Source of the DNA: CAYNST01 sp964399955
Lineage (GTDB): Bacteria > Pseudomonadota > Gammaproteobacteria > Pseudomonadales > Cellvibrionaceae
DNA: 7,003 nt
Reading direction: 5' to 3'
NCBI GenBank assembly: GCA_964399955.1
Contig: CAYNST010000152.1
Coordinates: forward strand, 1-7,003
Shown here: positions 1-5,629 of the stretch, one piece after another
Layout of the letters: each line of letters starts with the position of its first letter
Numbering within the stretch: the stretch's first letter is position 1
Notes under the pieces: model-generated
Told to the model about the DNA's origin: nothing
Databases searched by the model: none
What the model saw: only the letters and a program-made list of their open reading frames with translations
Program-made: the position numbers and the translations under genes

Positions 1-1202
1 TTTGGAAGAGCCAGAGAAATCACAGCCGCAAAGGTCACAAAAAGGGTGGAAACCCAAAGACAGGCCTCAAGCCCATAAGCCTGAAACACCCAGCCCGACA
101 GCAAGGTGCCCACAAGCCGGCCGATGGCGTTGGACATGTAATAAAACCCCACATCCAGAGATACGCCGTCTTCTTGCGCATAGGAAACAATCAAATAACT
201 GTGCAGTGAGGAGTTGATGGCAAAGAGCGCGCCAAACAGCAGCAAACCGCTTACCAGCACAATCTGGGGGGAGTAGCTTGTCGCCAACCCAACAGCGATC
301 AACGCCGGAAGCGCCGCCAGTGCTGCGGCCCAAGCAAACGCTGCCCTCCCCCCGGGTACCCTGCCTGAACGCTTGCCGGTGAATAGCGGCGCGAAGGACT
401 GGACCACACCGTAGCCGATGATCCACACCGCCAGAAACCCACCCACCTTCCAGTAATCCCAAGCAAAGGTGGTGCTCAAATAAACCGGCAGCGCAATCAC
501 AAACCAGACATCACGCGCGCCAAAGAGAAACAAACGGGCGGCGGATAGCACATTGATTGCCCGACTTTTGGACAACAGATCTCTGAATCTGGGTTTAACC
601 TTGGCTTTGCCCAGGTCTCGGCCCAATAAAAACAAGCTGGCGACCCAGATAACGGTCAGAACGCATGCCATGGACAACACTGCCCCACGAAAGCCCAGCC
701 AGGCCAGCAACGCGCCACCTAAGAAAAAACCCACACCCTTGAGTGCATTCTTGGAGCCGGTGAGTACAGCAACCCATTGATACAGCTTGCCCTGCTCCGA
801 GCGCGACACCAACATTTTGATTGAGCTTTTGGCGCTCATTTTGTTGAGGTCTTTGGCAATGCCGGACATGGCCTGCGCCGCCATAACCCAAACCACCGTC
901 AGCAGTTCCGCCGGCACGGTAAGCATCAACAACGCGACGACCTGCAACGCCAAACCTATGTTCATGGTGCGGTTGAGTCCCCAGCGGGCGCCCAGGTAAC
1001 CCCCCAACAGATTGGTCACCACACCAAAAAACTCATAAAAAAGAAACAGCGAGGCGATCTGCAGCGGGCTGTAACCCAGGCCGTGAAAGTGCAACACCAC
1101 CAGCATACGCAGTGCACCGTCGGTGAGGGTAAAGGCCCAGTAGTTGCCGGTAACAACCAAATACTGGCGGACCTGAGGCGAGAGCCTGGTCAAGATGCCC
1201 AT
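1..1202 (-). CDS. arsJ: ArsJ organoarsenical (1-arseno-3-phosphoglycerate) efflux transporter, MFS family, 3' end cut by window edge
   Basis: This frame stays open for 400 codons from the ATG at 1202-1200 to the left edge with no stop. I translated it directly from the minus strand. It is a polytopic membrane protein of the major facilitator superfamily with about 11-12 hydrophobic segments, for example around residues 48-70, 84-108, 157-192, 230-268, 288-308 and 314-340. The stretch GIAKDLNKMSAKSS (residues 114-127), in the loop after the N-terminal helices, and the pair with an adjacent GAPDH gene are what I recognise as ArsJ. The known role of ArsJ is export across the inner membrane of 1-arseno-3-phosphoglycerate made by the partner GAPDH; the product then hydrolyses to arsenate and 3-phosphoglycerate. 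The start is supported by AGGA at 1212-1209, six bases upstream, and lies 19 bases after the GAPDH stop. ArsJ proteins are a little over 400 residues, so probably only the last few residues are missing. No frameshift or internal stop was seen. Confidence 0.93.
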   Translation of the reverse strand, partial: MGILTRLSPQVRQYLVVTGNYWAFTLTDGALRMLVVLHFHGLGYSPLQIASLFLFYEFFGVVTNLLGGYLGARWGLNRTMNIGLALQVVALLMLTVPAELLTVVWVMAAQAMSGIAKDLNKMSAKSSIKMLVSRSEQGKLYQWVAVLTGSKNALKGVGFFLGGALLAWLGFRGAVLSMACVLTVIWVASLFLLGRDLGKAKVKPRFRDLLSKSRAINVLSAARLFLFGARDVWFVIALPVYLSTTFAWDYWKVGGFLAVWIIGYGVVQSFAPLFTGKRSGRVPGGRAAFAWAAALAALPALIAVGLATSYSPQIVLVSGLLLFGALFAINSSLHSYLIVSYAQEDGVSLDVGFYYMSNAIGRLVGTLLSGWVFQAYGLEACLWVSTLFVTFAAVISLALP

Positions 1203-1221
1203 AAAACGTCCTATTCAGGCA

Positions 1222-2226
1222 TCAGCCAGCCAGTCCGACCTTGCGGGCCAGCTCTGCCGTGCGACAGGAGTAGCCCCATTCGTTGTCATACCAAGCGTAG
1301 ATTTTGACCTGGGTGTCGTTGATGACCATGGTTGACAAGGCATCGATGATGGAGGAGCGCGGGTCGGTTTTATAGTCGATGGACACCAGTGGCCGCTCTT
1401 CATAGCCCAGAATATTTTCCAGTTCACCGTGTGCGGCTTGCTGCAACAGGCTGTTGACCTCCTCCACCGTGGTCGCACGCTTGACTTCAAAAACGCAGTC
1501 CGTCAAAGATGCGTTGGCAAGCGGAACCCTCACCGCGTGGCCATTCAAGCGACCTTTCAGCTCCGGGAAGATTTCGGTGATGGCGGTGGCTGACCCTGTA
1601 GTAGTAGGAATCAAACTCATGCCGCTGGCGCGCGCGCGGCGCAAATCCTTATGCGGCTGGTCCAGAATGCTTTGGGTGTTGGTCAAGTCGTGGATGGTGG
1701 TGATTGACCCGTGGCGAATGCCAAGCTTCTCGTGGATAACCTTCACCACCGGCGCCAGGCAGTTGGTGGTGCAGGAGGCCGCAGTGACAATGCGATGTTC
1801 ATCCGGATTAAACAATTGGTCGTTGACACCCATCACCACATTCAGCACACCCGGCTCTTTTACCGGCGCCGATACCACAACCCGTTTCACACCCTGCTCC
1901 AGATACGCCTGCAGCAGCGCGGAACTCTTCATTTTGCCGCTGGCTTCGATCACCACATTGCAGCCTGACCAGTCGGTATCGGCAATGGCTTTGTTGCCGC
2001 TTACAGACACTGACCGGTTACCCACAGTGATACTGTCCTCATCTGCTCGCGCTTCGTGACGCCAACGGCCGTGCACGGAGTCAAAATTCAGCAAGTGCGC
2101 GCAGGTCGCCGCATCCGCTGCCGGGTCGTTGATCTGCACGATCTGAATGTCGCGCATTTCCCAGGCCGCGCGAGCAACCAGACGGCCAATGCGGCCAAAG
2201 CCGTTGATACCGATTGTCACCGTCAT
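1222..2226 (-). CDS. gap: ArsJ-associated glyceraldehyde-3-phosphate dehydrogenase (arsenate-using GAPDH)
   Basis: A complete 334-residue class I GAPDH, the usual length for the family. The NAD-binding Rossmann domain opens with INGFGRIGR (residues 7-15), with Asp34 at the usual cofactor-selecting position. The catalytic Cys152 lies in ASCTTNC and the partner His179 in TIHDLTNTQ. The C-terminal WYDNEWGYS motif is at 312-320. Known biochemistry of ars-operon GAPDHs: they oxidise glyceraldehyde 3-phosphate with arsenate instead of phosphate, giving 1-arseno-3-phosphoglycerate in the cytoplasm for ArsJ to export. The gene sits directly before arsJ, 22 bases after the phosphatase gene, which argues for this specialised paralogue rather than the glycolytic enzyme. 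Departures from housekeeping GAPDH include TTTGSATAI (208-216), where the common form is TTGAAKAV, next to the inorganic-phosphate loop. The frame extends upstream to 2346, but ATG at 2226 is the real start: GAGGAA at 2238-2233 precedes it and the Rossmann motif begins at once, whereas the longer version would overlap the phosphatase gene. Confidence 0.95.
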   Translation of the reverse strand: MTVTIGINGFGRIGRLVARAAWEMRDIQIVQINDPAADAATCAHLLNFDSVHGRWRHEARADEDSITVGNRSVSVSGNKAIADTDWSGCNVVIEASGKMKSSALLQAYLEQGVKRVVVSAPVKEPGVLNVVMGVNDQLFNPDEHRIVTAASCTTNCLAPVVKVIHEKLGIRHGSITTIHDLTNTQSILDQPHKDLRRARASGMSLIPTTTGSATAITEIFPELKGRLNGHAVRVPLANASLTDCVFEVKRATTVEEVNSLLQQAAHGELENILGYEERPLVSIDYKTDPRSSIIDALSTMVINDTQVKIYAWYDNEWGYSCRTAELARKVGLAG

Positions 2227-2248
2227 ATTTGCTTCCTCAGGTGAGTCA

Positions 2249-2758
2249 TTAAGATTGCAGCGTGTTTGCCAGTCTGTTGATGTAATCCACCTGCGCTGCA
2301 TGGGTAAACGCGTTTGACCGCAACGCCCTGACCTGCTCAACCGCATGCGACGTCGGAACGCCGCGCTCCATCAATATTTGCGCGGCAAGCAAACCCGTGC
2401 GCCCGGAGCCGCCTTTGCAGTGAACGGCAAGCTTTTCGCCCTTATCCAAACGATCATGAAGGTGCTTTTTGACTTCTGTCCACAGCTCGGCAAACGCCTC
2501 GGTAGGCGCACATTCGTCTTCTACGGGCAGATGAAACCAGGCGAGGTCTAAGGCTGCGCATTGCGCCTGTATTTCATTCACCCGGTTTTTGGTCATTTCC
2601 TCTGCAGTCATCAGGGTGATCAGGGCGGTTGCGCCGGCGGTCTTCAGCGCCTCCAGTGACTCTTCAATACCAGCCGCCAAAGTGCCCGGACAAGGTGTCA
2701 GTAGCAGTGTGCCCCGCTGATCCGGACATTTGAGTGGGTAAAAGGGGTGTTGCGGCAT
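2249..2758 (-). CDS. Dual-specificity / CDKN3-like protein phosphatase of the arsenic operon, role unknown
   Basis: A complete 169-residue soluble protein with no signal peptide or membrane segment. The active-site P-loop is VHCKGGSGRTG (residues 112-122), matching the cysteine-phosphatase signature HCX5R with nucleophile Cys114 and Arg120. Asp81 in PVEDE (78-82) is at the right distance upstream to be the general acid. The fold resembles the short dual-specificity/KAP (CDKN3-like) phosphatases, and the length fits. Other cysteines are at 11, 23, 67 and 83. The gene starts 12 bases after the acr3 stop and ends 22 bases before the GAPDH start, with AAGGA about eight bases before its ATG, so it is an integral operon member. 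Its substrate cannot be read from sequence. Possibilities are a phosphorylated metabolite linked to the GAPDH/ArsJ route, a phosphoprotein, or arsenate reduction in place of a missing ArsC. The GXGXXG pattern (117-122) favours true phosphatase activity over Acr2-type reductase. The family call is strong; the role is inference. Confidence 0.88.
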   Translation of the reverse strand: MPQHPFYPLKCPDQRGTLLLTPCPGTLAAGIEESLEALKTAGATALITLMTAEEMTKNRVNEIQAQCAALDLAWFHLPVEDECAPTEAFAELWTEVKKHLHDRLDKGEKLAVHCKGGSGRTGLLAAQILMERGVPTSHAVEQVRALRSNAFTHAAQVDYINRLANTLQS

Positions 2759-2770
2759 GGAGGAAATCCT

Positions 2771-3811
2771 TCAAGAAGTGCTTTGATCAAACCAGTGACG
2801 GGTGCGATTGGCGAAAGCAACCAGGGACAGCATCACCGGCACCTCCACCAGCACACCCACCACCGTGGCCAGCGCGGCGCCGGAGTGCAGACCAAAGAGG
2901 GAAATGGCCACAGCAACCGCCAGCTCGAAAAAGTTGGAGGTGCCAATCAGACAGGCTGGTGCGGCAATGTCATAGCTCAGTCGAAGTCGCCAGGCGGCAA
3001 AATAGGTGATGGCAAAAATGCCGTAGGTCTGGATTGTCAGAGGCACAGCAATCAGCAATATGTGCAGGGGCTGCTGGATAATGGTTTCAGCCTGGAAGCC
3101 GAACAGAAGAATCACCGTGGCCAGTAGGCCCAGGACCGAGGCCGGTTTAAGGTTTCGAACCAGAAGGTTCAAGCCCGCTTCGCCCCGACGCGCAAACCAT
3201 ACTTTGCGGGTGATGACGCCCGCCAGCAAGGGCAGAACCACATAGAGCAATACTGACAGCAACAGGGTTGCCCAGGGCACCTGAATGTCCGTCATGCCCA
3301 ACAGCAAACCCGCAATAGGTGCAAAGGCAAATATCATGATCAGGTCGTTGACGGAAACCTGCACCAGTGTGTAGCTGGGGTTACCCTGGGTCAGCTGACT
3401 CCAGACAAAAACCATGGCTGTACAAGGCGCAACACCCAGAAGGATCATGCCGGCCATATATTCGGTAGCGGTTTCTGGTGCTACCCAGCCGGCAAATATC
3501 ACGCGAAAGAACAGCCAACCGAGCAGCGCCATGGTGAACGGCTTGATTGCCCAGTTTACCAGCACTGTGAGCACCAGCCCCCGAGGCCTGCGACCAACGT
3601 CTTTGATGGCGGCAAAATCGATTTGAATCATCATGGGGTAGATCATCACCCAGATGAGAACCGCCACCACCAGGTTGACGTGGGCGTATTCAAGCTCGGC
3701 AACCGCCTGAAATACAGACGGCGCAAGCAGGCCCAAGCCCACACCCGCTGTTATGCAAAGCGCTACCCATACTGAAAGATACCGCTCAAAAAAACCCAGT
3801 GCCGAGGCCAT
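2771..3811 (-). CDS. acr3: Acr3-family arsenite efflux permease
   Basis: A complete 346-residue integral membrane protein with about ten transmembrane segments, the size and layout of bacterial Acr3 (BART superfamily). It starts with the typical FFERYLSVWVALCI (residues 7-20). The family hallmark GVAPCTAMVFVWSQL (126-140) carries Cys130 at the start of a membrane helix; this cysteine is conserved and needed for As(III) transport in characterised Acr3 proteins. A second hallmark, TSNFFELAVAVAI (291-303), carries the conserved glutamate Glu296. Acr3 exports arsenite, and in some members antimonite, across the inner membrane using the proton motive force. The ATG at 3811 has only a weak GGA about eight bases upstream. 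The gene follows arsR by 91 bases and leads a tight block with the phosphatase, GAPDH and arsJ. It is likely controlled by ArsR from the promoter upstream of arsR. No truncation or missing key residue was seen. Confidence 0.95.
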   Translation of the reverse strand: MASALGFFERYLSVWVALCITAGVGLGLLAPSVFQAVAELEYAHVNLVVAVLIWVMIYPMMIQIDFAAIKDVGRRPRGLVLTVLVNWAIKPFTMALLGWLFFRVIFAGWVAPETATEYMAGMILLGVAPCTAMVFVWSQLTQGNPSYTLVQVSVNDLIMIFAFAPIAGLLLGMTDIQVPWATLLLSVLLYVVLPLLAGVITRKVWFARRGEAGLNLLVRNLKPASVLGLLATVILLFGFQAETIIQQPLHILLIAVPLTIQTYGIFAITYFAAWRLRLSYDIAAPACLIGTSNFFELAVAVAISLFGLHSGAALATVVGVLVEVPVMLSLVAFANRTRHWFDQSTS

Positions 3812-3902
3812 AAATAGTCCGTTTTATGTTTGAAGCTAGTGCATCAGTTTTTGCAGGAAGAAATGCTGAATCATTAATATCAGGCCCGGGTCTCGTCGAC
3901 GG
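3812..3902. other. Intergenic gap between arsR and acr3, AT-rich
   Basis: This 91-base gap is much longer than the 12-22 base gaps between the downstream genes. It is locally AT-rich, apart from a CCCGGG palindrome near the arsR end. I found no convincing terminator (no GC stem followed by a T tract on the minus strand), no second clear ArsR-type palindrome and no good promoter pair. The likeliest reading is a leader or mRNA-processing region within one transcript. A weak internal promoter cannot be excluded. Confidence 0.4.
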
Positions 3903-4259
3903 TCAGCAGCAGGTTGCCACTCGAACCGGTCTATCCCCCATGCCATTCAGGCGGCGAACTTGTTCGTCCAGCCATAACCGATTGGCCTCACCGGTTGTAC
4001 TCATGACCGCCTGCACCCAGGCGGGAAGTTGCGGGTGCAGGCGGTAATACACCCATTGCCCCTGGCGGCGATCGGCCAACAAACCCTGGTTGCGCAGCAG
4101 CGCAAGGTGGCGAGATATTTTTGGCTGGCTCTGACCCAGGGCGCAGGTCAATTCACATACGCAAAGCTCGCCTTCACGCTGGAGCAAAAGCGCAATACGC
4201 AGCCGCGTTTCATCCGCCAGACATTTGAAGACATCGATGGGGCTTATGGCGTCAGTCAT
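3903..4259 (-). CDS. arsR: ArsR-family arsenite-responsive transcriptional repressor
   Basis: A complete 118-residue winged-helix protein of the ArsR/SmtB family, the usual size. The opening VFKCLADETRLRIALLL (residues 10-26) is the family's first helices. The metal-binding motif ELCVCEL (31-37) gives Cys33 and Cys35, with a third cysteine at 39. The recognition helix is SQPKISRHLALLRNQGLL (44-61), followed by the wing RRQGQWVYYRL. The protein ends in a vicinal Cys117-Cys118 pair, as several ArsR proteins do. In the known mechanism the dimer represses its own operon and lets go of DNA when As(III) or Sb(III) binds the cysteines. In E. coli ArsR the three cysteines are spaced CxCxxC; here the third lies one residue further on (CxCxxxC). 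The ATG at 4259 has no clear Shine-Dalgarno sequence, but the domain begins right after it and no better start is visible. The operator and promoter lie 45-85 bases upstream. It is the first gene of the arsenic operon. Confidence 0.95.
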   Translation of the reverse strand: MTDAISPIDVFKCLADETRLRIALLLQREGELCVCELTCALGQSQPKISRHLALLRNQGLLADRRQGQWVYYRLHPQLPAWVQAVMSTTGEANRLWLDEQVRRLNGMGDRPVRVATCC

Positions 4260-4304
4260 GGTACTTGGCGTTTTCGATCAACAAGCGGGGCCCTATCAGC
4301 TAGA

Positions 4305-4332
4305 AATATACGGTTTGGCGAATATACGACAA
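4305..4332 (-). promoter_or_regulatory. Candidate sigma-70 promoter of the ars operon
   Basis: On the minus strand a -35-like TTGTCG (4332-4327, four of six consensus bases) is followed after 16 bases by a -10-like TATATT (4310-4305, five of six). Transcription would start near 4298, giving an arsR leader of roughly 40 bases. The placement just upstream of arsR, and the overlap of the -35 with the candidate ArsR operator, support it. The call rests on sequence match only. Confidence 0.55.
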
Positions 4333-4342
4333 ATCATATATT
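4321..4342. promoter_or_regulatory. Candidate ArsR operator (AT-rich inverted repeat)
   Basis: AATATACG (4321-4328) and CATATATT (4335-4342) form an inverted repeat with 7 of 8 positions matching and a six-base centre. AT-rich imperfect palindromes of this kind next to arsR are typical ArsR binding sites. It covers the -35 element (4327-4332), which would let bound ArsR block RNA polymerase. A further copy of AATATACG in direct orientation lies at 4305-4312, over the -10 element, and could be an extra half-site. Confidence 0.55.
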
Positions 4343-4371
4343 TGGTATAGCACAGCTTCGGCGGTCGCCCT

Positions 4372-5418
4372 TCATCGTCGCCGCCAATGTAGAAGCAGAG
4401 ATCCGCTAACGTAGAAGGCAGTCAGAGGCAGCAATCCGTACAAGACGCCGCTTTGCAGCGCCGGCAAGTAGGATAATGACAAGGCCAGTGCAATCAAATA
4501 CCAGACGTAAGCGGCGTACAGAACCAGAAACAGTAGACCCTCGATGCGGGAAAGCACGGCGCCTGCGAAGAAGAGCGGTACACAGAGAGCGGCAACGCCC
4601 ACCATTACCGGAATATCAATCTGCGCCAACTGTGCTCCGGCCAGCAAAGGTGTGGGCGAAAGCAGGCCCGAGATGCCCAGTACGCAGAGAATATTAAAGA
4701 TATTGCTGCCCACCACGTTGCCCACGGCAATGTCGCGCTGGCCCTTGACGGCGGCGATGACGGAAGTCATTACTTCGGGCAAGGATGTGCCGGCTGCGAC
4801 GATGGTCAGACCGATGACCGCTTCGTTGACGCCCCAGGCAGTGGCTATCTCCACTGCGCTGCTGACCAACCAGCGCGCGCCAAGCACCAGAAGCGCCAGA
4901 CCGCCTGCCAACAGCAGCAGGTTCTTCCCCAGGGGTGCCCGATCACTTCCCGCGCCGACTTCGTCTTCGCTGCCCTGCCGTTTGCCCTGAACAAACAGAA
5001 ACCCGGTGTAAGCCACCAGGCCTGCGGTGAGCAGACCCGCTTCCCATTTGTTGATGACACCGTTCAATGTCATCAACCAAACAACAACGGAGGCCAGCAG
5101 CATCAGAGGAACATCCTGCCGTATCAGCTGACGCGAGATGCTCAGCGGCAGAATCACGGCGGTAACCCCCAGGATGAAAAGTACGTTAAAGATGTTGCTG
5201 CCCACGGCATTGGCGATGGCCAGCTCTGCCTGGCCGGAATACGCCGCTTTGACACTCACCGCCAGCTCTGGTGCGCTGGTGCCGAAGGCGACCACGGTCA
5301 GCCCTATCACCAGCGGCGGGATACCGAAGTTGGCCGCCAGCCGCGCAGCACCCTTAACCAGCAGGTCTGCCCCCGCAATCAGCATCACCAAACCGATACA
5401 CAATAGTAACCAGGTCAT
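4372..5418 (-). CDS. YrbG-like calcium/sodium antiporter (CaCA family)
   Basis: A complete 348-residue inner-membrane protein made of two inverted Na+/Ca2+ exchanger repeats, about ten transmembrane segments in all. The first alpha repeat has GTSAPE (residues 46-51) and GSNIFN (73-78); the second has GTSLPE (210-215) and GSNIFN (237-242). The acidic Glu in each GTSxPE motif is the known cation-binding residue in this family. The halves are joined by a charged loop rich in acidic residues (about 149-160). The C-terminus ends in three arginines (346-348). Family members exchange Ca2+ or related cations for Na+ or K+ (prototype YrbG of E. coli, about 325 residues); the exact ions here are not readable from sequence. 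The frame continues up to 5511, but the ATG at 5418 is preferred because GGAG at 5427-5424 lies five bases before it and the first membrane helix starts at residue 2. It is divergent from the CNNM/CorC gene, and its stop is only about 30 bases from the ars operator. Confidence 0.93.
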   Translation of the reverse strand: MTWLLLCIGLVMLIAGADLLVKGAARLAANFGIPPLVIGLTVVAFGTSAPELAVSVKAAYSGQAELAIANAVGSNIFNVLFILGVTAVILPLSISRQLIRQDVPLMLLASVVVWLMTLNGVINKWEAGLLTAGLVAYTGFLFVQGKRQGSEDEVGAGSDRAPLGKNLLLLAGGLALLVLGARWLVSSAVEIATAWGVNEAVIGLTIVAAGTSLPEVMTSVIAAVKGQRDIAVGNVVGSNIFNILCVLGISGLLSPTPLLAGAQLAQIDIPVMVGVAALCVPLFFAGAVLSRIEGLLFLVLYAAYVWYLIALALSLSYLPALQSGVLYGLLPLTAFYVSGSLLLHWRRR

Positions 5419-5505
5419 GTTAGCTCCAGAAATCGTAGAGTGGAAGTGAGAGTAGAGGCGGGTCGCCAAAGGGGAAAATTTGCGTAGCTGGCACTGTGGT
5501 TCGTG

Positions 5506-5538
5506 CAGCATTCACGCAAACCAGGCCCGCGAATGCTG
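5506..5538. repeat. Perfect 8-base inverted repeat in the divergent region
   Basis: CAGCATTC (5506-5513) and GAATGCTG (5531-5538) are exact reverse complements separated by 17 bases. It lies immediately upstream of the candidate plus-strand promoter. It could be a regulator binding site with half-sites about two helical turns apart, or a chance repeat. It is followed at once by a second small palindrome, ACTGA-GAT-TCAGT (5539-5551), which overlaps the candidate -35. Confidence 0.4.
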
Positions 5539-5539
5539 A

Positions 5540-5568
5540 CTGAGATTCAGTGCAAAATCCAGTACAAT
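5540..5568 (+). promoter_or_regulatory. Candidate promoter of the CNNM/CorC gene
   Basis: A -10-like TACAAT (5563-5568, five of six consensus bases) lies 17 bases after a weaker -35-like CTGAGA (5540-5545, four of six). Initiation would be near 5575, giving a leader of about 55 bases before the ATG at 5630. This also argues against the upstream in-frame ATG at 5579, which would be almost at the transcript's 5' end. Confidence 0.4.
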
Positions 5569-5629
5569 CACTGGCTCCGTGCATTTTTATTATGTGCTCA
5601 ATACGTTTTGCCATCATCCACTGGAGCTT

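Larger units (their letters stand above)
5419..5629. other. Divergent intergenic regulatory region between antiporter and CNNM/CorC genes
   Basis: These 211 bases separate two genes that are read away from each other, so both promoters should lie here. A plus-strand promoter candidate is listed separately. For the antiporter on the minus strand I could not find a convincing -35/-10 pair. The plus-strand half contains several inverted repeats (5506-5538, 5539-5551). I see no small gene with a credible ribosome site. Confidence 0.6.

Noticed and set aside
1454..2059. A 201-codon open frame on the plus strand opposite the GAPDH gene
   Set aside because: Antisense shadow of a clearly real, conserved gene; the translation shows no recognisable domain and has no convincing ribosome site.
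2227..2346. N-terminal extension of the GAPDH frame up to 2346
   Set aside because: It would add 40 residues with no GAPDH similarity and overlap the phosphatase gene; the ATG at 2226 has a good GAGGAA site and the Rossmann motif follows directly.
3869..3880. A second ArsR-like site in the arsR-acr3 gap (AATCAT followed by AT-rich bases)
   Set aside because: It shares only a short AT-rich word with the main operator and lacks a symmetrical partner, which is easily chance.
4360..4369. GGCG-GT-CGCC palindrome just after the antiporter stop, as a terminator
   Set aside because: The loop would be two bases and no T tract follows on the minus strand, so it cannot act as a normal intrinsic terminator.
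5419..5511. N-terminal extension of the antiporter frame up to 5511
   Set aside because: The extra 31 residues are hydrophilic and unlike the family; the ATG at 5418 has a GGAG site and starts the first membrane helix.
5579..5629. Upstream ATG at 5579 for the CNNM/CorC gene
   Set aside because: No ribosome site, 17 extra residues not typical of the family, and it lies only a few bases from the predicted transcription start.
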